Assembly: GCA_003242085.1 (NCBI GenBank)
Contig: QBML01000001.1
Location: forward strand, 1 to 64,000
Length of the DNA stretch: 64,000 nucleotides
Source: Pseudanabaena frigida
GTDB taxonomy: Bacteria > Cyanobacteriota > Cyanobacteriia > Pseudanabaenales > Pseudanabaenaceae
Reading direction: 5' to 3'
A model generated the notes under the pieces. The model was not told the DNA's origin and made no database searches. It saw only the letters and a list, made by a program, of their open reading frames with translations. The translations under genes and the position numbers were made by a program. Positions 16,502 through 23,041 of the stretch are shown here, in pieces (positions within the stretch are counted from its first letter, which is position 1; every line of letters starts with the position of its first letter).

Positions 16502-16541
16502 AAATATTAATAGAGAGTGTGCAAAGCCCACTCTCTATTTT

Positions 16542-17012
16542 TTAAAGCAAGCGCTTTGCTTCACATAGCAACCCTGTTTCAGGATGAACATAAAATTCGT
16601 CATACCTTCTGCCAAAACAGCGATCGCCAAGGTAGCGAGGTTGATATGGCTTACGGCAGGGCTTACCATCGACGATTTCGACATAGCGTTCCACATACTG
16701 CCAGAGATGCGTAACCACATGCTGTCCAGTCACGGTTCTTTGGTCTAGGCGATCGCATAATTTGCTATACACCAAATCCCAAGGTTGACCAACATGCGAT
16801 CGCAAAAATCGCCGTAATGGAGCCAGATGATCGGAGAAATATTTGGTTTTCTGTCTCACCTTGATTAAGTAGGGACTGAGTAAACCATCTTCGCTAGCTT
16901 CAAGGGTTAGGCGATCGAGTTTCTTTCGCACACCTTTTAATCTGCGAGAACTTTGTCTCATACCACCACGCGGACGTTCGATCACAATTTCTTCTAGGCG
17001 ATGTTCGCTCAT
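16542..17012 (-). CDS. Conserved hypothetical protein inside the tRNA array
   Basis: A 156-residue basic protein lying between tRNA-Lys and tRNA-Arg, in the same direction. It has a regular LRRFLRSHVGQPWDLVYSKL segment followed by HVVTHLWQYVERYV and a tyrosine/arginine-rich end (YQPRYLGDRCFGRRYDEFYV). Proteins with this PLxxxLxxxxGxPWxxVY pattern occur in several bacterial phyla without an assigned role; that is recalled, not searched. The position suggests co-transcription with the tRNAs. Its Arg-rich composition would suit nucleic-acid binding, which is inference. Confidence 0.65.
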   Translation of the reverse strand: MSEHRLEEIVIERPRGGMRQSSRRLKGVRKKLDRLTLEASEDGLLSPYLIKVRQKTKYFSDHLAPLRRFLRSHVGQPWDLVYSKLCDRLDQRTVTGQHVVTHLWQYVERYVEIVDGKPCRKPYQPRYLGDRCFGRRYDEFYVHPETGLLCEAKRLL

Positions 17013-17160
17013 AATCTCAAATATCTAATAATGGAATTTTGAAAGTTGATAATGAAGTAAAAAAATTTCAAGGAATGTGGCGAGTAAAAATGCAACATGA
17101 TAGTTCTCCTGAGTTAATGAGTAATGGGTATGTCAACGAGTATATCCATCAAAGATCTGA

Positions 17161-17233
17161 TGCTGATGACGGGAATTGAACCCGTAACCCCCTGTTTAAA
17201 AGACAGACGCTCTGCCAATTGAGCTACATCAGC
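17161..17233 (-). tRNA. tRNA-Lys(UUU)
   Basis: Minus-strand cloverleaf: GCTGATG/CATCAGC, D arm GCTC/GAGC, anticodon arm TCTGT-CTTTTAA-ACAGG (four clear pairs), T arm ACGGG-TTCAATT-CCCGT and discriminator A. It is a complete tRNA without CCA encoded. Confidence 0.92.
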
Positions 17234-17241
17234 AAAATTGA

Positions 17242-17342
17242 TTTACAGCGCTTTGCGCTCAAATCTAGAAATTTTTTAAAAGTGTTGCGAAGCAACACTT
17301 TTAAAAAATTTCTAATGGATCGTTTGATCGGTAATTGCTGTA
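17242..17342. repeat. Dispersed palindromic element, TTACAGCGC type (copy 3)
   Basis: Begins TTTACAGCGCTTTGCGCTC and ends GGTAATTGCTGTA, as in the copy at 3170. The internal hairpin is 23 bp (17266-17288 and 17292-17314, loop GAA). It is inserted between the tRNA-Lys and tRNA-Met genes. Confidence 0.75.
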
Positions 17343-17350
17343 GAAATTGG

Positions 17351-17424
17351 TTGCAGAGGCAGGAGTTGAACCTGCCGATTTTGAGGTTATGAGTCTCAAG
17401 AGCCTCCCTTGCTCCATCCCTGCA
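17351..17424 (-). tRNA. tRNA-Met(CAU)-like
   Basis: TGCAGGG pairs with CTCTGCA (one G-U). The D arm is GGAG/CTCT, the anticodon loop CTCATAA gives CAU, the T arm is GCAGG-TTCAACT-CCTGC and the discriminator A. The position 1-72 pair is U-A and the initiator GGG/CCC anticodon stem is absent, so it is elongator Met or a CAU tRNA modified to read AUA. An A-C mismatch closes the anticodon loop. Confidence 0.8.
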
Positions 17425-17474
17425 TAGCTTTTCCAATTCAAGGAAAAACTGCATAGCTTTTCCTTGAATTGCTC
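17425..17474. repeat. Short direct and inverted repeats in tRNA spacer
   Basis: GCATAGCTTTTCC occurs twice here (from 17422 and 17450), and AATTCAAGGAAAA faces its complement TTTTCCTTGAATT. The first copy includes the 5' end of tRNA-Met, so part of the tRNA edge has been duplicated. Confidence 0.55.
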
Positions 17475-17492
17475 TCAGCGCTTAGCGCTGTA

Positions 17493-17564
17493 TCCAAGTG
17501 ATAGGGATTGAACCTATGACCTTCTGCTCCCAAAGCAGCCGCGCTACCTCTGCGCCACACCTGG
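17493..17564 (-). tRNA. tRNA-Pro(UGG)
   Basis: CCAGGTG pairs with CACTTGG, D arm GCGC/GCGC, anticodon arm GCTGC-TTTGGGA-GCAGA (outer pair broken, G-A), T arm ATAGG-TTCAATC-CCTAT and discriminator A. The anticodon is UGG. Confidence 0.88.
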
Positions 17565-17570
17565 AAAAGA

Positions 17571-17603
17571 GAATAAATGTAGTGCTTTGCACTGCATTTA
17601 TTC
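17571..17603. repeat. 15-bp hairpin in tRNA spacer, TTT loop
   Basis: Arms 17571-17585 and 17589-17603 with one G-U and core AGTGC-TTT-GCACT. Hairpins of this type occupy most spacers of the tRNA array and could guide processing or be insertions. Confidence 0.65.
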
Positions 17604-17605
17604 AA

Positions 17606-17678
17606 TACTCCTGAGAGGATTTGAACCTCCAACGCTTCGGTTCTAAGCCGAACGCCTCTTCCATTGGGCTACAGGAGC
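17606..17678 (-). tRNA. Class I tRNA with UAG anticodon (Leu codon CUA)
   Basis: GCTCCTG pairs with CAGGAGT, D arm GCC/GGC, anticodon arm TTCGG-CTTAGAA-CCGAA, variable loop only 5 nt (GCGTT), T arm GGAGG-TTCAAAT-CCTCT, discriminator A. The anticodon UAG would read the leucine codon CUA. Bacterial tRNA-Leu normally has a long variable arm, which is absent here. The body resembles the neighbouring Arg-type tRNA, so charging identity is uncertain. Confidence 0.75.
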
Positions 17679-17691
17679 AAAAAAAAATCAA

Positions 17692-17764
17692 CTGCCTTGG
17701 TAGGGATTGAACCTACGACCCCTCGCTTAACAGGCGATCGCTACTACCACTGAGCTACAAGGCA
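17692..17764 (-). tRNA. tRNA-Asn(GUU)
   Basis: TGCCTTG pairs with CAAGGCA, anticodon arm ATCGC-CTGTTAA-GCGAG (outer pair broken), T arm GTAGG-TTCAATC-CCTAC and discriminator G as usual for Asn. The D arm reads GGTAGTAGC in place of the common GGTAGAGC, leaving a 3-bp D stem; tRNA-Phe of the same array shares this. Confidence 0.88.
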
Positions 17765-17772
17765 ATAGTCCC

Positions 17773-17805
17773 AGTTTCAAAAATGGCTTTGCTATTTTTG
17801 AAACT
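17773..17805. repeat. 15-bp hairpin in tRNA spacer, TTT loop
   Basis: Arms 17773-17787 and 17791-17805 (AGTTTCAAAAATGGC, one G-U) around TTT. It lies between tRNA-Asn and tRNA-Phe. Confidence 0.65.
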
Positions 17806-17830
17806 TCAAAACCTTACTGGGTAATGATTT

Positions 17831-17866
17831 TAATCATGTGAAGTGTAGCTACACTTCACATGATTA
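17831..17866. repeat. 36-bp perfect palindrome without loop
   Basis: Positions 17831-17848 (TAATCATGTGAAGTGTAG) are followed immediately by their exact reverse complement at 17849-17866. It is just 3' of tRNA-Phe on the transcribed strand. Confidence 0.8.
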
Positions 17867-17875
17867 TGGGATAAG

Positions 17876-17949
17876 CCCCTTAGGTCAGAATTGAACTGAC
17901 GACCTCCTGTTCTTCAGACAGGCGCTACTACCAACTGAGCTACTAAGAG
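17876..17949 (-). tRNA. tRNA-Phe(GAA)
   Basis: CTCTTAG pairs with CTAAGGG (one U-G), anticodon arm CCTGT-CTGAAGA-ACAGG, T arm GTCAG-TTCAATT-CTGAC. The discriminator is G where A is usual for Phe. The D arm has GGTAGTAGC, giving a 3-bp stem as in tRNA-Asn. It is the first gene of the array, with the TGTAGTAY cluster 72-100 bp upstream. Element A at 4869 would encode a second Phe tRNA. Confidence 0.88.
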
Positions 17950-18020
17950 TAATGTTTTTACAGTTTTGAACTAGTGATGATTATTTAGTTGTCAAGGTTC
18001 AGAGGCTTTTGTGATTACCT

Positions 18021-18049
18021 TGTAGTATACTTGTAGTACGCATACTACA
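18021..18049. promoter_or_regulatory. TGTAGTAY operator-like cluster upstream of the tRNA array
   Basis: TGTAGTAT (18021-18028), TGTAGTAC (18032-18039) and the inverted ATACTACA (18042-18049) lie within 29 bp, upstream of tRNA-Phe on the minus strand. The outer two form an inverted repeat. The motif also occurs as a perfect palindrome before the RHH gene at 19864. Confidence 0.6.
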
Positions 18050-18099
18050 CAATTGTCAAGTGTTTTTTCAAAATAATTCTGACTCTCTTTGAAAAGTTC

Positions 18100-18206
18100 T
18101 TACAGCAATTCTCGAACGAACGAACCACAAGAAAATTTTTAAAAGCGCTGTGAAGCAACGCTTTTAAAAATTTTCTTGTTTTGGGTTTGAGCGCAAAGCG
18201 CTGTAA
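18100..18206. repeat. Dispersed palindromic element, TTACAG type, inverted (copy 4)
   Basis: Reads TTACAGCAATT at one end and GAGCGCAAAGCGCTGTAA at the other, the reverse orientation of the copy at 3170. Its hairpin is centred near 18153 with TTTTAAAAGCG arms and is slightly imperfect. Confidence 0.7.
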
Positions 18207-18283
18207 TAGCAGGAAATTTAATATCTTTTTTTCAAGAAAGATGACATGCATTACCAAGGCGATACATGTCATCTTTCTATATG

Positions 18284-18670
18284 TCAATTTGCGAATGTCA
18301 AGGTGGACTCGCTGATCTTCCAGAGCTTGTGCAAATAGAACTCAACGCGATCGCCTAAAGCAGTCACCAGAGTTCCTTCCTCCGCACAAAGATCGCTAGA
18401 GATCCAAGTACCGCTAAAGCAAACCTCAACATAGCGATCGTCAACTCTATCCACACTAAGCTTATTAGAGAGGCGATCGGACATGACGGACTTGAGTAAC
18501 AATAAATCCACAACATCCGCAGTTAATAGAAATGCTGCTCGACTGGATTCGATATGGATTGATAAGCCAGAACGCAAGCTGAGCAACATCCGATTGGTGA
18601 CAAACTCCTCTAAGGAGATATCTAATCTCTCTAAGTGCAATCCAGCTTCAGTGTAAGTGAGTTTCAACAT
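18284..18670 (-). CDS. Conserved cyanobacterial hypothetical protein
   Basis: A 128-residue soluble protein beginning MLKLTYTEAGLHLERL. The start at 18670 is preferred to an upstream ATG at 18697 because GGAGA lies about 9 nt before it. The sequence is beta-rich with a central hydrophobic helix (LLTADVVDLLLLKSVMS). It resembles short proteins widespread in cyanobacteria with no assigned function. It lies in the gap between the HNH endonuclease and the tRNA array, all on the minus strand. Confidence 0.7.
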   Translation of the reverse strand: MLKLTYTEAGLHLERLDISLEEFVTNRMLLSLRSGLSIHIESSRAAFLLTADVVDLLLLKSVMSDRLSNKLSVDRVDDRYVEVCFSGTWISSDLCAEEGTLVTALGDRVEFYLHKLWKISESTLTFAN

Positions 18671-18698
18671 TGGGATTGATTCTCCAGAATATACCACT

Positions 18699-18736
18699 CT
18701 ATATAGGGGGCGATTTTCAAGCTGCCTATGACAACT
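18699..18736. terminator. Inverted repeat between the HNH gene and the next gene
   Basis: GCGATTTTCAAG faces CTTGAAAATCGC with a 13-nt spacer. It is 22 bp downstream of the HNH gene's stop, so it may act as its terminator. Confidence 0.5.
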
Positions 18737-18757
18737 TGAAAATCGCGATATGGATCG

Positions 18758-19291
18758 CTATCCACTGTTTATTTCTTGTTGCGATCGCCAGAATTGTTCA
18801 GCAAAGGCAACAGTAGGATGCTTCGGGGCTTTGGGCTTAGTTCGCAAAGTCATATTGGCTTCGTGAGGCGTGCGATTTCCCTTACGGTTATTGCAAGGTT
18901 CACAAGCAATGACGACGTTTTCCCAAGTGTTCAATCCACCCTTAGCGCGGGGAATGACGTGATCGATCGTCAGTTTTTTGGTACTGCCGCAATATTGGCA
19001 AGTGTGATTGTCGCGACGCAAAATTTCTCTACGGGCAACGGGTGGAACTCGCCAAAATCGTTCTGATTTTGTCAGCGTCAGACGAATATGTTCTGGCACT
19101 TGCAGGACGAGTTTCGGAGAAACAACTTGCCAAGTTTGTTGGCTCATTAGTTCCAAGGGTTCGGCACGACCTGTGACTAGCAAAGCGATCGCCCGCTTGA
19201 TATTGATACGGCTCACAGGCAAATAGTTTTGCGAAAACACCACTACCGATTGCCTCAATACTTCTGGTTCATATTGGTTGATAGATTGCAC
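18758..19291 (-). CDS. HNH endonuclease
   Basis: Metal-dependent nuclease-fold protein of 177 residues. The beta-beta-alpha HNH site is CQYCGSTKKLTIDHVIPRAKGG followed by NVVIACEPCNNRKGN: two CxxC pairs bind structural zinc, His of DHV is catalytic, and Asn completes the motif. The N-terminal domain (VFSQNYLPVSRINIKRAIALL) is the form found in a very common, mostly chromosomal cyanobacterial family whose function is not established. It lies 573 bp from the RHH gene on the opposite strand. Confidence 0.9.
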   Translation of the reverse strand: MQSINQYEPEVLRQSVVVFSQNYLPVSRINIKRAIALLVTGRAEPLELMSQQTWQVVSPKLVLQVPEHIRLTLTKSERFWRVPPVARREILRRDNHTCQYCGSTKKLTIDHVIPRAKGGLNTWENVVIACEPCNNRKGNRTPHEANMTLRTKPKAPKHPTVAFAEQFWRSQQEINSG

Positions 19292-19314
19292 TGGCTTCTC
19301 CTCACGATATAGCT

Positions 19315-19345
19315 GGTTTCATGTTGCCTACGGCAACGTGAAACC
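19315..19345. repeat. 14-bp hairpin, TAC loop
   Basis: Arms 19315-19328 and 19332-19345 with one mismatch and core GTTGCC-TAC-GGCAAC. It is 24 bp upstream of the HNH start. Confidence 0.65.
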
Positions 19346-19372
19346 TCAAAACTCTTACTAAGATTGATTTTT

Positions 19373-19406
19373 GGTTTTCCAATGAGTATGGACTCATTGG
19401 AAAACC
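19373..19406. repeat. 15-bp perfect hairpin
   Basis: Arms 19373-19387 and 19392-19406 (GGTTTTCCAATGAGT) around ATGG. Together with 19315 and 19419 it makes three consecutive hairpins in the HNH upstream region. Confidence 0.65.
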
Positions 19407-19418
19407 GTTATAAAAAAT

Positions 19419-19450
19419 GCCCCCGCTTTCTTAGGTATGAAAGCGGGGGC
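19419..19450. terminator. GC-rich 12-bp hairpin
   Basis: GCCCCCGCTTTC at 19419-19430 pairs exactly with 19439-19450, 8-nt loop. An A-rich stretch lies on its left, so on the minus strand it has a U-run: a plausible terminator for a minus-strand transcript. Confidence 0.6.
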
Positions 19451-19472
19451 GAAAGACTTGATTGTCTAATCG

Positions 19473-19772
19473 TTATGTGGGTACGGCGGTCTGCCTATAC
19501 CTCCCGCTTGGGTATGTCTCTGGATTAATTACACTAATAAATCTGCTAACGCTGGTGAGAGCATCTCTCCGCGAGCCTTGTTTGACCGAATGTTTGGGAG
19601 ATTCTAAGTTCCTGCGATCGCCTGAAATATCACCATAAATATCGCCACAAATCCCAATTGCATCTCTGCCCAAAATGGTCATCGCAAAGCCAGATATTGC
19701 CAAAGAATTGGCTCGCTGCCAAACTTGGGGATATCCGATCTGATGCTGACCGATGGACAAATAGGATTTCAT
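19473..19772 (-). CDS. Doubtful 99-residue reading frame
   Basis: An open frame without a visible ribosome-binding site and with no domain I recognise; the C-terminal half is Arg/Ser-rich low complexity. It is divergent from the RHH gene and would share the TGTAGTAY palindrome, and a terminator-like hairpin follows it at 19419. That context is the only support; it may well be non-coding. Confidence 0.2.
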   Translation of the reverse strand: MKSYLSIGQHQIGYPQVWQRANSLAISGFAMTILGRDAIGICGDIYGDISGDRRNLESPKHSVKQGSRRDALTSVSRFISVINPETYPSGRYRQTAVPT

Positions 19773-19802
19773 GGGAATGTACTTGGAATTTCTTAGATAG
19801 TC

Positions 19803-19820
19803 ATACTACACTTGTAGTAT
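19803..19820. promoter_or_regulatory. Perfect TGTAGTAY palindrome upstream of the RHH gene
   Basis: ATACTACA-CT-TGTAGTAT is a perfect 8-bp inverted repeat with a 2-bp spacer, ending 43 bp before the RHH start codon. Position and symmetry suit an autoregulatory operator for a dimeric RHH repressor. The same octamers cluster before both tRNA arrays. Confidence 0.65.
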
Positions 19821-19863
19821 AAACATAGATATCGAACTTTGTAAACTAACTAGGAGAAAAATT

Positions 19864-20199
19864 ATGCAGACACTACACCAAATGCCTGCGACCACAGACA
19901 TGGAAGTTACCAGCATTCGCCTAGAGCGTGAGTTAAAGGAAAAGCTCAAAGAATTGGCTGGAGGACAAGGCTATCAGGCTCTAATCCGAGGTGTTTTGTG
20001 GGATTACATCGATCAAAGGCAAACATCACCGACGCAGAAACGGATCTCACCTGAACAAATTCGCGCCAGTGTCACAGCAACAGCTCAGAGAAATGAGTCT
20101 TGCGCCCTCACTGGTAAATCGATCCGATCGCAAGAATCTATGCTTTTAGGCTTAACCACCAATGGCGATTGGGTTCCCCTGAGTGTGGGTAGTTTTTAA
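19864..20199 (+). CDS. Ribbon-helix-helix (CopG/Arc-like) DNA-binding protein
   Basis: A 111-residue protein. Residues 13-52 read EVTSIRLERELKEKLKELAG then GYQALIRGVLWDYID, the strand-helix-helix pattern of the RHH fold, where paired strands contact the major groove. The C-terminal half (ISPEQIRASV, then CALTGKSIRSQE, GLTTNGDWVPL) is a cyanobacterial extension. A good Shine-Dalgarno (AGGAGAAAA) precedes ATG 19864. It could be a stand-alone repressor or an antitoxin-like protein, but no toxin gene adjoins. The operator palindrome upstream suggests autoregulation, and the shared motif suggests control of the tRNA arrays. Confidence 0.75.
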   Translation: MQTLHQMPATTDMEVTSIRLERELKEKLKELAGGQGYQALIRGVLWDYIDQRQTSPTQKRISPEQIRASVTATAQRNESCALTGKSIRSQESMLLGLTTNGDWVPLSVGSF

Positions 20200-20202
20200 G
20201 CG

Positions 20203-20235
20203 CTAAGAAAGGGGCACGAAGTGCCCCTTTCTTAG
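20203..20235. terminator. Hairpin between the convergent RHH and HD genes
   Basis: Arms 20203-20217 and 20221-20235 (CTAAGAAAGGGGCAC, loop GAA), 15 bp perfect. It overlaps the final codons of the HD gene, whose stop is at 20232-20234, another arm that enters a coding end. Confidence 0.75.
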
Positions 20236-20684
20236 TTAGCAGTTAATTCTTGGAGAACTTTTTTATATTTTTCTAAACGTTGAAAATCTTTTTCTGTAGG
20301 ATTAGCAATTCGACTGATATCCATGTTGTGAGTAACATCGGCAATCTTGACTTTACGGGCGATCGCATTCGATTTCACCCGCAAAATATAATCTTCATAT
20401 TGCTCGCCCTCAAGTTTGGTAATCGCGGCGATCGCCTCAGTAATAAATTCAGGAAAACCTTGCTTGACCAAGTCCTCAATTTTCAGCTCGGAATCCTCGA
20501 TCGCGTCATGTAAAACCGCCACAATCTTACCTTCAAGCCTATCCATTTGCGCCATTACTGCTAACGGATGCAAAATATAAGGCTTTCCCGCTTTATCCAG
20601 TTGTCCTTCATGGGCTTGATTGGCAATCGCGATCGCTACTGCTAAAAACCTCGTATAGTCGATACCACTTTCTGCTTGAGCCAT
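20232..20684 (-). CDS. HD-domain (p)ppGpp hydrolase-like protein
   Basis: A 150-residue HD phosphohydrolase of the short RelA/SpoT hydrolase type (Mesh1/SAH-like). Key motifs are AHEGQLDKAGKPYILHPLAV, the metal-binding HD pair in VLHDAIED, and KIADVTHNMD, which matches the conserved (K/A)xADxxHN of the family. It would remove the 3'-pyrophosphate of ppGpp and relax the stringent response. No synthetase or TGS domain is present. It is convergent with the RHH gene. Confidence 0.85.
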   Translation of the reverse strand: MAQAESGIDYTRFLAVAIAIANQAHEGQLDKAGKPYILHPLAVMAQMDRLEGKIVAVLHDAIEDSELKIEDLVKQGFPEFITEAIAAITKLEGEQYEDYILRVKSNAIARKVKIADVTHNMDISRIANPTEKDFQRLEKYKKVLQELTAN

Positions 20685-20792
20685 AAATTTTAGCCATAAC
20701 TATTAAAAACACAAAATTAGTTAGAAGAAAGACTTTCAACCAATTTTGTATTCATAATTTTCGATCTCGCAAATACTCGATACAAATAACAA

Positions 20793-21683
20793 TTAAGAAC
20801 TATAGTAGCGAATGCAAGTAAGGGCGATCGCCACTTCATCAGCACATTGCTGAATTGCCGCAATATCTCCAATAGTCAAAGCATTTGCACTTTGCCAACG
20901 CATAGACAATATTCCCAAAACTTGTTCTCGGAAAGTAATTGCAATCGCTAGGTTAGTTTTACATTCTTCATCGCCATTTAGATTAGCTTGCGATCTACCT
21001 GACGCGATCACAGTTTGTACTAAAGGATCTTGAGCTAGATCCCAAATATAGTTGCCACATATAGCTTGAGTATCGATCAGAGCCCCCTTCTCAACCAATT
21101 GCAACATTACACCGTTAGCACCAAAGTTCCGCCAAAACGCATCCGCTAACGGTAGTACACAATCAGATAACTGGTTAGAGTTCTGAGCAATCTCCACAAT
21201 TACTGACAATAGAGCATTCTGAGCTTGCGATCGGATTAACTCTTCAGAACGCTGCTTTAATAAGTCGTAGATTTGAGTTGCCTCAGACACAACTACCTTA
21301 AGTTCATCAGGCTCCCAAGGTTTGGTTATATATTTATGGACTTGTCCTGAATTTATCGCCTCGATCAAATCAGTAATATCTGTAAATCCAGTTAAGACGA
21401 TCCGCATCGTATCTGGGAAATCTGACACAGTGCGGCTGAGAAACTCAGTGCCTTTCATTTCAGGCATTCTCTGATCGGAGATGATCGCTGCCATCTCCCC
21501 CTCTTTGGCGAGGATTTCCAGAGCCTTAACTCCACTGTCTGCACGAAATACCACAAATTCTTTACGAAAAGTGCGATATAGCAAATCAAGATTATCCTGC
21601 TCATCATCAACCACTAAAAGCTTGAGCTTTTTGGGTGGATTTAAGTTGTTTGACTCAGAAGAAGAAATCAAAGAAGAAATCAT
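20793..21683 (-). CDS. Response regulator with C-terminal GAF domain
   Basis: Two-component receiver protein of 296 residues from the chosen ATG (21683); an upstream in-frame ATG at 21761 would add a hydrophobic leader unlike a receiver. The receiver domain (LKLLVVDDEQDN, phospho-acceptor Asp in AAIISDQRMPEM, T in VLTGF, K in YITKPWEP) spans about 20-140. After a linker helix a GAF-like domain follows (VMLQLVEKGALIDTQAICGNY to the end). No output enzyme or DNA-binding motif is visible, so it probably works through partners. Confidence 0.85.
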   Translation of the reverse strand: MISSLISSSESNNLNPPKKLKLLVVDDEQDNLDLLYRTFRKEFVVFRADSGVKALEILAKEGEMAAIISDQRMPEMKGTEFLSRTVSDFPDTMRIVLTGFTDITDLIEAINSGQVHKYITKPWEPDELKVVVSEATQIYDLLKQRSEELIRSQAQNALLSVIVEIAQNSNQLSDCVLPLADAFWRNFGANGVMLQLVEKGALIDTQAICGNYIWDLAQDPLVQTVIASGRSQANLNGDEECKTNLAIAITFREQVLGILSMRWQSANALTIGDIAAIQQCADEVAIALTCIRYYSS

Positions 21684-21737
21684 GAGCAAAAGGTTAGTTG
21701 AATACTGATGGCATCTATAGCAAATATATGTTACTAG

Positions 21738-21775
21738 AAAAAATGTGAGAGAGTGACTCACTCCTCACATTTTTT
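21738..21775 (-). terminator. Hairpin downstream of fba
   Basis: AAAAAATGTGAG at 21738 pairs with CTCACATTTTTT at 21764-21775, with a further inner GAGTGACTCACTC. The A-tract makes it a terminator for the minus-strand fba gene. Confidence 0.6.
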
Positions 21776-21834
21776 GCGATTACTTTATTATTACTAAGGA
21801 GCTTTGCTTGACAAAGCCCCTTTTTAAAAACGAT

Positions 21835-22914
21835 CTAAGCGCCAACAACTTGACGGCTAACTTGCTTCAATTCGCCTTTAGCATACTTAGCAGCAAACTC
21901 ATCAAGACCAACTTGCTTGATCTTGCTAGCTTGACCAGCAGCTTCAAACTGGATATAGCGATCGGCACATACTTTTTGCATGTACTTGATCGATGGCTTC
22001 AAGAAGTGGCGAGGATCGAATTCTTTAGGATTCTTGAACAATGCTTCACGTACAGCAGCAGTAATTGCAAGACGACAATCGGTGTCGATATTGACCTTAC
22101 GTACACCACACTTAATGCCCTTTTGAATTTCTTCAACAGGTACACCATAGGTTTCGGGAATTGCACCGCCGAACTCATTGATCATTGCAAGCAAATCTTC
22201 AGGAACTGAAGAAGAGCCATGCATGACGAGGTGAGTATTAGGCAAGCGGTTATGAATTTCTTCAATGCGGCTAATGGCAAGGATTTCGCCAGTAGGCTTG
22301 CGAGTAAACTTATAAGCACCGTGGCTAGTACCAATCGCTACTGCCAAAGCATCAACTTGAGTACGCTCAACAAAGTCAGCAGCTTCATCAGGATCGGTCA
22401 AAAGTTGTGAATGATCCAAAGCACCTTCAAAACCGTGACCATCTTCAGCTTCACCCTTACCAGTTTCAAGAGAACCTAAGCAACCTAGTTCACCTTCGAC
22501 GCTTGCGCCGATCGCATGAGCAACTTTTACAACTTCAGCAGTTACAGCAACGTTATAATCGTAGCTAGCAGGGGTCTTAGCATCAGCTTCCAGTGAGCCA
22601 TCCATCATCACACTGGTAAATCCATTTTTGATTGCTGAGTAGCAAGTTGCAGGAGCATTACCATGATCTTGGTGCATCACGATGGGAAGATGAGGATAAG
22701 TTTCGGCAGCAGCCAAAATCAAGTGACGTAAGAAATTTTCGCCTGCATAATTGCGTGCGCCACGAGAAGCTTGTAGGATTACAGGGCTATTGGTTTCATT
22801 AGCAGCCTGCATGATCGACTGGATTTGCTCCATGTTGTTTACGTTAAATGCAGGGATGCCATATCCGTTCTCAGCCGCATGATCGAGCAGCAGACGCATT
22901 GGTACTAAAGCCAT
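21835..22914 (-). CDS. fba: Fructose-bisphosphate aldolase, class II
   Basis: Zinc-dependent aldolase interconverting fructose 1,6-bisphosphate with dihydroxyacetone phosphate and glyceraldehyde 3-phosphate; in cyanobacteria it also makes sedoheptulose bisphosphate for the Calvin cycle. Motifs are [10 protein letters not shown], the zinc-ligand [23 protein letters not shown] and VMHGSSS. The ATG at 22914 gives the usual length of 359 residues and is preceded by AGGAGA; the upstream frame extension to 23016 is non-coding. It follows apcF with a hairpin in between. Confidence 0.96.
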   Translation of the reverse strand: MALVPMRLLLDHAAENGYGIPAFNVNNMEQIQSIMQAANETNSPVILQASRGARNYAGENFLRHLILAAAETYPHLPIVMHQDHGNAPATCYSAIKNGFTSVMMDGSLEADAKTPASYDYNVAVTAEVVKVAHAIGASVEGELGCLGSLETGKGEAEDGHGFEGALDHSQLLTDPDEAADFVERTQVDALAVAIGTSHGAYKFTRKPTGEILAISRIEEIHNRLPNTHLVMHGSSSVPEDLLAMINEFGGAIPETYGVPVEEIQKGIKCGVRKVNIDTDCRLAITAAVREALFKNPKEFDPRHFLKPSIKYMQKVCADRYIQFEAAGQASKIKQVGLDEFAAKYAKGELKQVSRQVVGA

Positions 22915-22988
22915 ATTTAAATTCTCTCCTAGACGAAATCGAGCTTGTCCGATTATTAACAATCTTAAATCATTTTGAAGAATTAAAT

Positions 22989-23033
22989 AAATCAAAAAAA
23001 GAGGTGTGATAAACACACCTCTTTTTTTGATTT
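22989..23033 (-). terminator. Hairpin between apcF and fba
   Basis: Arms 22989-23008 and 23014-23033 (20 bp perfect) with A-rich and T-rich outer parts. It lies 9 bp past the apcF stop codon and would end the apcF transcript. Confidence 0.8.
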
Positions 23034-23041
23034 AGCGATCG

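Noticed and set aside
22915-23016. N-terminal extension of the aldolase
   Set aside because: It would add a hydrophobic leader to a cytosolic enzyme; AGGAGA precedes ATG 22914.
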